Origin: Candidatus Dechloromonas phosphoritropha
GTDB taxonomy: Bacteria; Pseudomonadota; Gammaproteobacteria; Burkholderiales; Rhodocyclaceae
Direction of reading: 5' to 3'
Length of the DNA stretch: 64,000 nt
NCBI GenBank assembly: GCA_016722705.1
Contig: JADKGN010000001.1
Coordinates: 496,001 to 560,000 of the forward strand
Shown here piece by piece: positions 53,422 through 61,908 of the stretch. The notes under the pieces are model-generated. The model ran no database searches. It had not been told where the DNA came from and saw nothing but the letters and a program-made list of their open reading frames with translations. Each line of letters begins with the position of its first letter. Positions within the stretch are counted from its first letter, which is position 1. The translations under genes and the position numbers were made by a program.

Positions 53422-54273
53422 ATGCAATTCAGACAACACAGCGTTCAATGCGTCAGCCCATCGGGGCTGCACCAAATGGCCTATGTCGAATGGGGTGCCC
53501 GCGACAATCCGCGGGTTCTTGTCTGCGTCCATGGACTGACGCGCAACGGGCGGGATTTCGACGCGCTGGCACAGGCGTTGGCGGCGGATTACCGGGTGAT
53601 CTGTCCCGATGTGGTGGGGCGCGGCCGGAGCAGCAGGCTGCGCGACCCTTCCGGGTACGGCATTGCGCAGTACGTCGGCGACATGGTGACGCTGATCGCC
53701 CGACTCGACGTCGACAGCGTGCATTGGGTCGGCACCTCGATGGGCGGGATGATCGGCATGGCGCTGGCCAGCCTGGACGACACGCCGGTCCGTGGGCTGC
53801 TGCTCAACGATGTTGGCCCGGTCATCACCAGCGAATCGCTGCAGCGCATCGCCACCTATGTCGGCACCGATCCGACCTGGGAGAACCGGGACGAGGCGAT
53901 GGCCTACATCAAGATCATCAGCGCGCCGTTCGGCCAGCTCGACGAGGCGCAGTGGCGGCATCTGACCGAATACAGCGTCGGGCAGCGTCCCGACGGGCGC
54001 TGGGGATTCGTTTACGATCCGCTGATCGCCGCGCCGTTCAAGGCCGCCTTTTCCGGTGAGCCGATCGACCTCTGGCCAATCTACGATCGGATTCGTTGTC
54101 CGACGCTTGTCGTGCGCGGCGCCGAATCCGACCTGCTGACGGGTGAGATCTGGCAACAGATGGGCGAGCGCGGTCCACGGGCAAAACTGGCCGAAATACC
54201 CGGCGTCGGCCACGCGCCGATGTTCCTGAGCGATGACCAGATCGCGATTGCGCGGGACTTCCTGGCACCGTGA
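53422..54273 (+). CDS. Alpha/beta hydrolase (cytoplasmic)
   Basis: 283 residues with AGGAGGG 7 bp before the ATG. VCVHGLTRNGRDFDALA (oxyanion), nucleophile in WVGTSMGGMIG, Asp in VVRGAESDLL, His in PGVGHAPMF. Its stop overlaps the GTG start of the next hydrolase gene, so the two are co-translated. Relatives of this type hydrolyse esters or C-C bonds; the substrate is open. Confidence 0.88.
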   Translation: MQFRQHSVQCVSPSGLHQMAYVEWGARDNPRVLVCVHGLTRNGRDFDALAQALAADYRVICPDVVGRGRSSRLRDPSGYGIAQYVGDMVTLIARLDVDSVHWVGTSMGGMIGMALASLDDTPVRGLLLNDVGPVITSESLQRIATYVGTDPTWENRDEAMAYIKIISAPFGQLDEAQWRHLTEYSVGQRPDGRWGFVYDPLIAAPFKAAFSGEPIDLWPIYDRIRCPTLVVRGAESDLLTGEIWQQMGERGPRAKLAEIPGVGHAPMFLSDDQIAIARDFLAP

Positions 54274-55058
54274 AGCATCTCGTCATTACCGGCATGCGCC
54301 TTGAATACGTCGATCATCCGGCGCGTACGGTGGGCTTGCCGACCATCCTGATGCTGCATGAGGGGCTTGGCTGCGTCGCCATGTGGCGGCACTTTCCGCA
54401 GCAGGTCGCGATGATCACCGGCTGTCGCGTGATTGCCTGGTCGCGTGCCGGCTACGGCCACTCGCAGCCTTACGCGGAAGCACGCACGGCGCGCTACATG
54501 CACCGCGAGGCGCTGGAGCAACTGCCGGCGTTGCTCGCCGAACTGCAGGTCACACGCCCGCTGCTGTTCGGCCACAGCGATGGTGCCAGCATCGCGCTGA
54601 TCTTCGCCGGCGCCTTCCCGGACGTGCCGCTGGGTGTGATCGCCATGGCCCCGCACGAATTCGTCGAGGACAAGACACTGACCGGCATTACAGCCGCCAA
54701 AGCGGCGTGGACCACAACGGATCTGCCACACAAGCTGGCCCGCCATCACGCCGACGCGCCGCGCGTCTTCGCCAAGTGGAACGATTGCTGGCTGGCGCCG
54801 GATTTCGCCGCATGGAACATCGAGGAATACCTGCCGGTGATCCGCTGCCCGGTGCTGGCGATCCAGGGCGAGGATGACGAGTACGCGACAATGCGCCAGA
54901 TCGACGTCATCGCCGAACAGGTGCCCGATACCATGCTGCTGAAGCTCTCCGAGTGCGGCCATTCGCCACATCGCGATCAGCCGGAGGTGGTGCTGTGGGC
55001 GGTTGATACCTTTGTCAAACGGATGACGGGCCGAACAGCAGGCCAGCCGGAGGGCTGA
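54270..55058 (+). CDS. Alpha/beta hydrolase, second of the pair
   Basis: 262 residues from a GTG overlapping the upstream TGA (GTGA). LMLHEGLGCVAMWRHFP (oxyanion), nucleophile in LFGHSDGASIAL (Ser-Asp-Gly instead of Ser-x-Gly-Gly), Asp in IQGEDDEYA, His in SECGHSPHRD. The two hydrolases differ enough to suggest successive steps on one substrate rather than recent duplication. Confidence 0.88.
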   Translation: MKHLVITGMRLEYVDHPARTVGLPTILMLHEGLGCVAMWRHFPQQVAMITGCRVIAWSRAGYGHSQPYAEARTARYMHREALEQLPALLAELQVTRPLLFGHSDGASIALIFAGAFPDVPLGVIAMAPHEFVEDKTLTGITAAKAAWTTTDLPHKLARHHADAPRVFAKWNDCWLAPDFAAWNIEEYLPVIRCPVLAIQGEDDEYATMRQIDVIAEQVPDTMLLKLSECGHSPHRDQPEVVLWAVDTFVKRMTGRTAGQPEG

Positions 55059-55246
55059 GGGAATTCCTGAACGCTGCTTGGCGAAGGGAATGGCGGGCGA
55101 CTGCCGATAGTTCAATTTTGGTCGGTACTGGATATGGACACCGTAAAGAGGGAAGAATAACCGCGCCACGCAAATCGATCCGGTGCGTGCTGCCGGATCG
55201 TATGGACCAGACCTGTTCCGCCCATTCGAGTAGTCGGTGAAATTTT

Positions 55247-55261
55247 GATTGCATTGCAATC
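55247..55261. promoter_or_regulatory. Operator palindrome of the FitAB-type operon
   Basis: GATTGCA-T-TGCAATC, a perfect 7-bp inverted repeat, directly precedes and overlaps the -10-like CATAAT, 48 bp before the antitoxin start. RHH antitoxins bind such short inverted repeats to autoregulate. Confidence 0.7.
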
Positions 55262-55308
55262 ATAATTTCGATAAGCTGCTATCAATGATTACGACCAAGG
55301 AGATTAAA

Positions 55309-55521
55309 GTGGCTACCAATCTTGTAGTTCGCAATGTCGACGAAGATGTTGCCCTGGCTCTGAAGCAAATGGCAGCAGCTCACGGAAGAAGCGCAGAGGC
55401 GGAACACCGTGAGATTCTGAGAACCGTTCTCCAGCGACCAAAACGGCGTTCTGTAGCCGAGGTTCTGGCGAGCATGCCGAACGTCGGTGAAGACGCAGAC
55501 TTCAATTTCCGCAATGGCTAG
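55309..55521 (+). CDS. fitA: FitA-like RHH antitoxin
   Basis: 70 residues from a GTG with AAGGAG 6 bp upstream; the frame opens earlier at 55249 but has no site. Ribbon-helix-helix N-terminus (TNLVVRNVDEDVALALKQMA) and GRSAEAEHREILR, a FitA hallmark; the C-terminal tail (LASMPNVGEDADFNFR) blocks the toxin active site. Followed 8 bp later by the toxin. Confidence 0.9.
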   Translation: MATNLVVRNVDEDVALALKQMAAAHGRSAEAEHREILRTVLQRPKRRSVAEVLASMPNVGEDADFNFRNG

Positions 55522-55529
55522 GAGTCCGT

Positions 55530-55940
55530 ATGTACTTGGTCGACACCAATGTCATCAGCGAGGCGCGAAAGGGAAAGAAGGCAAATCCTGGTGTCCAGAA
55601 ATTCTTTCAAACAACCGACGCCAATAGTCTTTATCTCTCAGCACAAACAATCGGGGAAATTCGGCGCGGACTAGAGAATATCCAGCGTCGCGGCGATCTG
55701 CCTCAAGCCAAAAAACTCGAGAAATGGCTCGTACTGGTCGTGGCTGACTACGCCGACAGGATATTGAGTTTCGATGAGGCATGTGCCCAAGTGTGGGGAC
55801 GATTGATGTCGCCACACCATGAACATCTGATTGACAAGCAGATTGCCGCGATTGCATTGATTAACAATGTAATTGTGGCAACCCGCAACGTTGATGATTT
55901 TCGAGGCATAGGGGTGGAGATTATGAATCCCTTTGTCTAA
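55530..55940 (+). CDS. fitB: FitB-like PIN-domain toxin
   Basis: 136 residues with the four PIN acidic sites: MYLVDTNVISE, TIGEIRRGLE, HHEHLIDKQIAAIA and ATRNVDDF. It would be a Mg-dependent RNase silenced by FitA. Its TAA stop overlaps the TA target of an IS630 element that begins 2-3 bases later. Confidence 0.9.
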   Translation: MYLVDTNVISEARKGKKANPGVQKFFQTTDANSLYLSAQTIGEIRRGLENIQRRGDLPQAKKLEKWLVLVVADYADRILSFDEACAQVWGRLMSPHHEHLIDKQIAAIALINNVIVATRNVDDFRGIGVEIMNPFV

Positions 55941-56810
55941 TTCTAAGTAGCGTTCAAGTTGAGACTAACAATCCATGGCCATGCGGTCAGGCTGCGCAGC
56001 CCTGAGGTATTTGCTGCCAGACGGGGAAGGCCTGCTTCCAACTGGCGGATGACACTACCGAGGTCGGCAAACACACGATTGGGAAACTCCTTCTCCCGCA
56101 CCTCATCCCAGACGTGCTCCTGCGGGTTGAGTTCGGGCGCGTAAGGTGGCAGGCGCAGCAGACGAATGTTCTCTGGCACTTGCAGATCCTTCGATACGTG
56201 TGAGCTGGCGCCGTCGACGACCATCAGCATGAACTCCTTTTCATGCGCGGTACTGACTCGGGCCAGGAACGCCGTCATCTGTTCGGTGTTCATCTGCCGA
56301 CAGGTCATCCAATCCAACTCGCCTTCGATGGGGCTGACGGCGCCATAAACGTAGATGAACTCCCGCTCGTAGCCGTTGCAGACCATTGGCCGTGCTGGGT
56401 TGGGTGCCCAGCAGCGACGAATTCGCACCATGCGCCCAAAGCGCGCTTCGTCCTGAAACATCAGGCGCACCCGGCGACCCCAAACCTCTTCCTGTTTCAA
56501 GAGGGCTGCCAGTGTTTCAGGAAGTTTTTTTCCACGCTTCCTGGATCGGCGGATCACTCTTCGGATGCCGGATGCCGGATGCCGGATGCCGGGTGTCGGG
56601 TGCGACCTTGCGCCAGCCGTGCCGCGCCAACAGGCGATACACGACAGAGGCGGCCACAGGACGTCCCAGCTTTTGCGCTAACGCGGCACGCAGTGGCGAA
56701 ACGACCAGGATTCCCCCTTCATTGGAGGCCTGCACCCAAGGGGCCAGGAAACGATCGGCAGCGCAACTTTTTTTCTGTAAAAGTTCTCAGGCGATTCCAT
56801 CGGGATGGGC

Positions 56811-58004
56811 TCAGTCTTTGAGGTTGAGATAGATTTTCCCGGTCATCCACTCCTCATCGCATTCGGCGAGCAGTGCAGAGACGAGGTGTAGGCAGGATGC
56901 AGTGTTGGGGAAGATGGAAGCCACCCGGGTACGGCGTTTGATCTCGCGGTTAATGCGTTCGAGGCCGTTGGTCGTGCGCAACCGGACGCGTTGGGCCACT
57001 GGCCAATTAAAGACAGCGAAGCCCTCTGGCAGATTTTCCTCGCCCCACTGGGCAAGTTTGGACGCCTCGGTCCGCCAGCCCTCGATCGCCTGACGCAAGA
57101 GGCGCTCCGCTTCGCTTTTATCCGGCGCATTGAAGATCGCCCGAATCCGCTGCGCCACCGGTTTGCGCTGATCGAGACGCGTGACATACGACTGTGCGTT
57201 CTGTTGCAGGTGGAACTGACAGCGTTGCCAAGGCACGCTGGGCAAGGTCGCGCGGCGAGCCGCATTGAGTTCGGCATGTGCATCGGCGACGATCATCTTG
57301 ACGCCCTTGAGTCCCCGCCGCACCAGGCTGTCGAGGAAGGCCCGCCAATGCACCTCCGCCTCGGACAAGGCGACCGAGACGCCCAGCACCCGGCGATGAC
57401 CGCTGTGCGTGATGCCCACCGCCACCAGCACGGCACAATCGACTAGTTGGCCACCCTCGCGCACCCGCTCATCCCCCAAGAGGACTTCCTTCGGGGCGTA
57501 CCGCGCATCGAGAAAGACATAAGGCGTTTCATCGAGCGGTCGCTCACGCCAGACGGCCAAACCCGCATCCAGTTGTTCGGCAGCGCGACTCACCTGCGTC
57601 GACGAAATCGACACCGCTGGCCCAAGCAAGGCTTGCAGGACGGTGATCACCTTGCGTGTGGAAACCCCCTGTACATACATTTCGGCCAAGGCGATATTGA
57701 GCGCCTGCTCGGTACGCGACCCTTTCTCCAAGGCGCTGGGATAGAAGCCACCGCCGCGCACCTGAGGGACGTCAAAGGTCAGTTCGCCGACGCGGGTCAT
57801 CATCGTTTTGGGCTTGAAGCCGTTGGCGTAATCAGTGCGCTCGACGGTACGTTCATGGGGTTGGGCATTGAGAAAAAGGTTGCGCTCGATCCGGCTGGCC
57901 TCGTTGACTAGGATACGCAGGGCTTCGCCGGCGCCATCCAGACCGTTGTTTAGCAGCGCCGCAAAAGCGGCATCCAGAGGGTGATGTTCTACGCGTTGTG
58001 CCAT
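56811..58004 (-). CDS. IS256-family transposase with a 9-residue insert
   Basis: 397 residues from MAQRVEHHPLDAAFAALLNNG; the frame is open to 58073. DDE sites in PYVFLDARY, MIVADAHAELN and INREIKRRTRV. Right after the first catalytic stretch the sequence reads RY-APKEVLLGD-ERVREGG where relatives read directly RYE(K/R)VREGG. The 27-bp insert (57472-57498) keeps the frame and recurs in another transposase at 59798-59824. Activity with this insert near the first Asp is uncertain. Confidence 0.9.
   Translation of the reverse strand: MAQRVEHHPLDAAFAALLNNGLDGAGEALRILVNEASRIERNLFLNAQPHERTVERTDYANGFKPKTMMTRVGELTFDVPQVRGGGFYPSALEKGSRTEQALNIALAEMYVQGVSTRKVITVLQALLGPAVSISSTQVSRAAEQLDAGLAVWRERPLDETPYVFLDARYAPKEVLLGDERVREGGQLVDCAVLVAVGITHSGHRRVLGVSVALSEAEVHWRAFLDSLVRRGLKGVKMIVADAHAELNAARRATLPSVPWQRCQFHLQQNAQSYVTRLDQRKPVAQRIRAIFNAPDKSEAERLLRQAIEGWRTEASKLAQWGEENLPEGFAVFNWPVAQRVRLRTTNGLERINREIKRRTRVASIFPNTASCLHLVSALLAECDEEWMTGKIYLNLKD
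57472..57498. repeat. 27-bp palindromic in-frame insert, copy 1
   Basis: On the coding strand it reads CGCCCCGAAGGAAG followed by TCCTCTTGGGGGA, and can fold with arms CCCC(G)AAGG / CCTTGGGG; here the right arm has CTCTT instead of CCCTT. It encodes APKEVLLGD and inserts after a TA dinucleotide. Confidence 0.65.
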
Positions 58005-58433
58005 GCTGTCGATTCTTTCGTGGGAATGGGTAAGAATGCCCCGAAGAAATCGCCTGCGGGAGTAGCCTGTCAATGTTTCGCCGCGCGGCTGTGCCGTCCT
58101 CCGCGCTTCGGGCGCTACGCGCCCTCATCGCTCCGGCCAGCACAGCCACGCAAAACCAACAGGCAAAGAATTTACAGAACGGATGTTGCACTAACAAACG
58201 ATCCTCCTCTTCCAGTGGCAGCGAAGCTCGCCGGCGACCACCCCAATTCGGTCGGATTGCGTCCGGTTTGGCCAACAGCCGGCGCAGGCGCGCTTGTAGC
58301 CTGGGCACGGTGGCTCGGCCTATGCCCAGTACCGCTGCGCTCTGCTCCAGCGTCGCTCCCAATAGCGCCGGTAGCAGCACCGCCTGCGCACTAAAGTGGA
58401 TCCCTGAGTCAAGACAATAATGGCCTTGGTTTA

Positions 58434-59561
58434 ATTCTATTTCCACACCAATTAAGCAATAATAAGTGCATCTCAATGAGATCTGAGGTGTGGCATGGGA
58501 AGGCCGTTCAAGGGAGAGGGGTCGGTAGCGGAGGCGCTGAAGATTGTCAAAGAAGCCAAGAGTGTGGAACAACTGCGCCAGGCCCAAGCGGTTGTTCTGC
58601 CGTTGTGCTACGGGTTGAATCTTGAGCAGACCGCCGCGGTGATCGGCGTTTCGCTCAGTTGGGCCTCACGATTACGCAACGCGTTTCTGGCTGGACATCG
58701 GGTAGGCGGTGAATCGGAACCTGCACGAGGCGGACGCCACCGGGAGAATTTCACCCGAGCGCAAGAAGCCGAACTGTTGAAACCCTTTTTCGACCAAGCG
58801 GCCAAGGGCGGTATATTGGTCGTCAGTCAGATCAAGCCGGCCCTGGAGAAAGCGCTGGGACGCCCGATGGCGCTGTCCTCCGCCTACAACGTGCTGCATC
58901 GCAACGGTTGGCGCAAGCTGGCGCCAGACAAGCGACATCCGCAAAGTGATCCGACCGCGCAGGAGGCGTGGAAAAAAAACTCCCCGACACCCTTGCCGAA
59001 CTCCGGAGAGATTTCGCTCAAGGAACCCCGATCCATCTGATGTTTCAGGACGAAGCGCGCTTCGGGCGCATCAACGATGTGCGTCGTGCCTGGGCGCCCC
59101 AACCCATTCGACCGTTGTGCCGGGCCATGCTCACCCACCAATACACCTACGCCTACGCGGCCGTCGATGTGGATACGGGCGAGCTTGACTCGCTGATCTT
59201 GCCGCACGTCAATACGCCATGCATGCAGCTATTCCTCGACGAAGTGGCGGCACGCCATCCGATGGATCGGATCGTCATGGTCCTTGACGGTGCGGGCTGG
59301 CATGCCAGCCAAGCACTCAGAACACCCGAAAACATACACCTGCTACCGTTGCCTCCCTATGCCCCTGAACTCAACCCGGTCGAGCATCTCTGGGATGAAC
59401 TGCGCGAGAAGTTCTTCCACAACCTGGCCTTCGATAGCATCGATGCACTTGAAGATCAACTCGAATCGAGCCTCAAAACCCTTGAATCAGAGCACCAGCG
59501 TGTCCGCTCAATCGTACACTGGCCGTGGATAGTTAATGCATTAACGAATTAGAAACGGAAT
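58434..59561 (+). mobile_element. IS630-family insertion sequence 2
   Basis: The ends ATTCTATTTC and (reverse complement) ATTCCGTTTC lie between TA dinucleotides (58432-58433 and 59562-59563), the TA duplication of IS630/Tc1 elements. It adjoins the truncated IS630 copy 1 on the left and an IS3 remnant on the right. Confidence 0.85.
58495..59552 (+). CDS. IS630 transposase in two frames (A8 slippery site)
   Basis: The first frame (58495-59040) holds the HTH domain (LCYGLNLEQTAAVIGVSLSWASRLRN, then HRENFTRAQEAELL) to QEAWKK. The second (to 59552) continues KKLPDTLAELRRDF and holds the DDE core: MFQDEARFGRI, MVLDGAGWH, PELNPVEHLWDEL. The switch is at a run of eight A's (58972-58979) and requires a -1 shift, which the run would favour. 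The product would be ~352 residues, normal for IS630. Programmed slippage is likely but unproven. Confidence 0.85.
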
Positions 59562-59655
59562 TAGCTGTACATTCGACTTCGCATGAAGCTGGACGGCGCT
59601 GCCCCGTTTTTGACTTTGGTGTTGCTTCTGATCTTGTTTCTGCGATGGAGGAATC

Positions 59656-59685
59656 CCCTGTGGAGCGTAGCGGAACAGGGGTGCC
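59656..59685. repeat. 30-bp palindromic insert in IS3 OrfB
   Basis: The arms CCCCTGT / ACAGGGG enclose GGAGCGTAGCGGA. On the minus strand it encodes GTPVPLRSTG between AVE and DSSIAETRSEA, where I would expect the two to be contiguous. The exact edges are inferred from that expectation. Confidence 0.5.
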
Positions 59686-59797
59686 CTCCACCGCGCGCGG
59701 AAACTTATCGACGATCATGGCACCACCACCGATCGCGGTTTGATACACGACGTCGGGCGTTTTGTTACCCAGAGACTGGTGCGGACGCTCGCCGTTG

Positions 59798-59824
59798 TCC
59801 CCCAAGGGGACTTCCTTCGGGGCG
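59798..59824. repeat. 27-bp palindromic in-frame insert, copy 2
   Basis: Differs at one base from copy 1 at 57472-57498. On the minus strand it encodes APKEVPLGD between FAFY and NGERPHQSLG; IS3 transposases read YNGERPHQ without a break. Arms CCCC(G)AAGG / CCTTGGGG pair perfectly apart from one bulged G. Insertion again follows TA. Confidence 0.7.
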
Positions 59825-59949
59825 TAGAAGGCAAAGTATTCGGTCAGGCCGACCAGCAACTCGCCCGTCGAGGCATAGCCCTTCAGGTACCCCCTACGTC
59901 AGAATAGTTGTCGCCTCGATAGAATCTCCCCCTGGGGCGGCGACAAAGG

Positions 59950-60438
59950 ATGGAAATGGCAAGGTATTCAGAGAAGTTCAAAGGTAGAGCGGTAGCACGA
60001 TTGTTGGCGCCGGAAAATGCAGCAATAGATGTGGTGGCCCGTGAAGTAGGCATTGGTTCGGGAACCCTTGAGCGTTGGCGAGATGACGCGCAGTCCATGC
60101 CCGCCCGAGGGCGGGCATGGACTGTGGCGGCGCGCCTGGAGGCGGTGATCGTCACTGCGGCGCTGGACGAAACCAGCAAAAGCGCGTGGTGTCGAGAGCA
60201 CGGCGTTTATCCGGACGAGCTGATCAAATGGTGGGCCAGCGCCACGACAGCGTTGGCCGAACCGGAAGAAGTCAGAGCCAGCCCGCAAGCAACCCGACAA
60301 GACCGCAAACGCATCAAGGAACTCGAACGCGAATTGCTACGCAAGGACCGGGCACTCGCTGAAACCGCTGCCCTGCTGGTTCTCTCAAAAAAGTCGCGGC
60401 GATCTTCAACAAAGGCGATGCCGAATGATCGGCCTTGA
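59950..60438 (+). CDS. IS3 OrfA, copy 2
   Basis: 162 residues, the same as 17698-18186 except one codon near the end (KAMPND vs KARPND), including the A-AAA-AAG slippery site and the alternative -1 tail that ends at the OrfB start. Confidence 0.9.
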   Translation: MEMARYSEKFKGRAVARLLAPENAAIDVVAREVGIGSGTLERWRDDAQSMPARGRAWTVAARLEAVIVTAALDETSKSAWCREHGVYPDELIKWWASATTALAEPEEVRASPQATRQDRKRIKELERELLRKDRALAETAALLVLSKKSRRSSTKAMPNDRP

Positions 60439-61516
60439 AGATCGCCAAGCCTTGGCCCAAGACATCCATACCGCCCATGTCGCCGGTGCTCGGCTCAGGC
60501 TTGCCTGCGAGGTAGCCGGCATCGAGTTGCGCACCTTGCAACGCTGGAAAGCCATTGAGGGCGGCATCTGCGCAGATCGCCGGCCCTTGTCCATGCGCCC
60601 GACGCCCAGGCACGCGCTCAGTGAGGCCGAACGCACGCAGGTGCTTGCCGTGGCCAACGAGCCACGCTTTGCGGCCGTGCCGCCAGCGCGCATGGTGCCG
60701 ATGCTGGCTGATGAAGGGATTTACCTGGCCAGCGAATCCACCTTCAGCCGAGTGCTGCGTGAGCACGGTCAAACCACCCTCCGAGGACGGGCCAAGGCGC
60801 CCAGGCAACAGCGAGTGCCGACCGCGCACATTGCCACCACGCCGCGCCAGGTGTGGTGCTGGGACATGACTTATCTGCCAGGCAAGGTTAAGGGGCACTG
60901 GTTTCACCTTTATCTCATCCTCGACCTGTATAGCCGCAAGATTGTCGGCTGGGAGGTGCACGGCAGCGATCACGCCGACCATGCCGCGCATCTGGTGCGC
61001 CGTACGGCGCTCGCCGAGGGGATTGCCGCACTCGCGACCAAGCCTGTTCTGCACGGCGACAACGGCTCGACGCTCAAGGCCACGACGGTGCTGGCGATGC
61101 TCAACTGGCTGGGAGTCAGGCCCTCGTATTCTCGACCCCGAGTCAGTGATGACAATGCTTACGCGGAATCGTTGTTTCGGACGGCCAAATACCGCCCTGA
61201 GTTTCCTGCTAACGGCTTTGCCGAGCTCAACGACGCCAGGACCTGGGCAGTCAGCTTCGTGCACTGGTACAACGTCGAGCATCGGCACAGTGGCATTCGT
61301 TATGTCAGCCCAGCCCAGCGCCATGCCGGCGAGGATCTCGCCATTCTCGCGGCCCGACATGCCGTCTATACCTCAGCGCGTGATCTCAACCCGGCGCGCT
61401 GGACTGGTCAGACACGAAATTGGACGCCGGTCGGTGTAGTGACCCTCAATCCAGATCGCGATTGCATCGCCAACGCGCATCTGGAAGACAAGCTTATTCC
61501 GCCATTGGCTGCATGA
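60425..61516 (+). CDS. IS3 transposase OrfB, copy 2
   Basis: 363 residues, differing from copy 1 at only two sites that I noticed (DIHTAH for DIHAAH; NPDRD for NPERD). DDE triad as in copy 1. Intact. Confidence 0.93.
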   Translation: MIGLEDRQALAQDIHTAHVAGARLRLACEVAGIELRTLQRWKAIEGGICADRRPLSMRPTPRHALSEAERTQVLAVANEPRFAAVPPARMVPMLADEGIYLASESTFSRVLREHGQTTLRGRAKAPRQQRVPTAHIATTPRQVWCWDMTYLPGKVKGHWFHLYLILDLYSRKIVGWEVHGSDHADHAAHLVRRTALAEGIAALATKPVLHGDNGSTLKATTVLAMLNWLGVRPSYSRPRVSDDNAYAESLFRTAKYRPEFPANGFAELNDARTWAVSFVHWYNVEHRHSGIRYVSPAQRHAGEDLAILAARHAVYTSARDLNPARWTGQTRNWTPVGVVTLNPDRDCIANAHLEDKLIPPLAA

Positions 61517-61908
61517 CCGAGGCGACAACTATCTTGACGCGCGCCGGTACACATCCTCGTGCTTTACGCTTCGCCAGAGCCGCTCGACGAAGATGTTGTC
61601 GAATGCTCGCCCCCGGCCATCCATGCTGATGACCATACCTTCACGTTTCAGCACATCGGTGAAAGTCGTGCTGGTGAACTGCGAGCCCTGGTCACTGTTG
61701 AATATTTCCGGCGTGCCGTGATGGCGTAAGGCATCCTCCAGACAATCGACACAGAACACCGCTTCCATGCTGTTGCTGATCCGCCAACTGAGCACGCGCC
61801 GCGAGTACCAGTCAATGATCGCCACCAGGTAGGCAAAGCCACGCGGAAGCTGGATATACGTTATGTCGGTACTCCAGACCTGATTCGGCCGAATCACCGG
61901 TACGCTTA

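Larger units (their letters stand above)
56757..58195 (-). mobile_element. IS256-family insertion sequence 2 (1,439 bp)
   Basis: The imperfect terminal repeats share GCAAC and TTCTGTAAA and are flanked by the 8-bp duplication AAACGATC (56749-56756, 58196-58203). It lies inside IS630 copy 1. A hairpin-rich 60-bp palindrome (GGCTGTGC...GCACAGCC, 58087-58147) lies between the gene start and the right end. Confidence 0.9.
55943..58420 (-). pseudogene. IS630 transposase 1, interrupted by IS256 and truncated
   Basis: The N-terminal HTH part (58400-58196: LLPALLGATLEQSAAVLGIG, then RRRASLPLEEED) and the rest (56749-55943: APWVQASNEGGILVVSPLR to the DDE end) flank IS256 element 2. The DDE core has MFQDEARFGRM, MVVDGASSH and PELNPQEHVWDEV. 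At 56525 an A7 run replaces the A8 seen in the second IS630, putting the two halves in the wrong frame even for -1 slippage. A 7-bp tandem repeat (GGATGCC, about 4 units, 56574-56600) is inserted just before. The start codon is missing. Confidence 0.85.
59891..61545 (+). mobile_element. IS3-family insertion sequence, copy 2 (1,655 bp)
   Basis: Nearly identical to 16591-18246 in the opposite orientation. Flanked by the duplication GGTAC (59886-59890, 61546-61550), so this copy defines the element's true ends. Confidence 0.92.

Noticed and set aside
56574..56600. CRISPR-like or regulatory tandem repeat (GGATGCC units)
   Set aside because: Only about four 7-bp units without spacers, inside a dead IS630 gene; best read as replication slippage.
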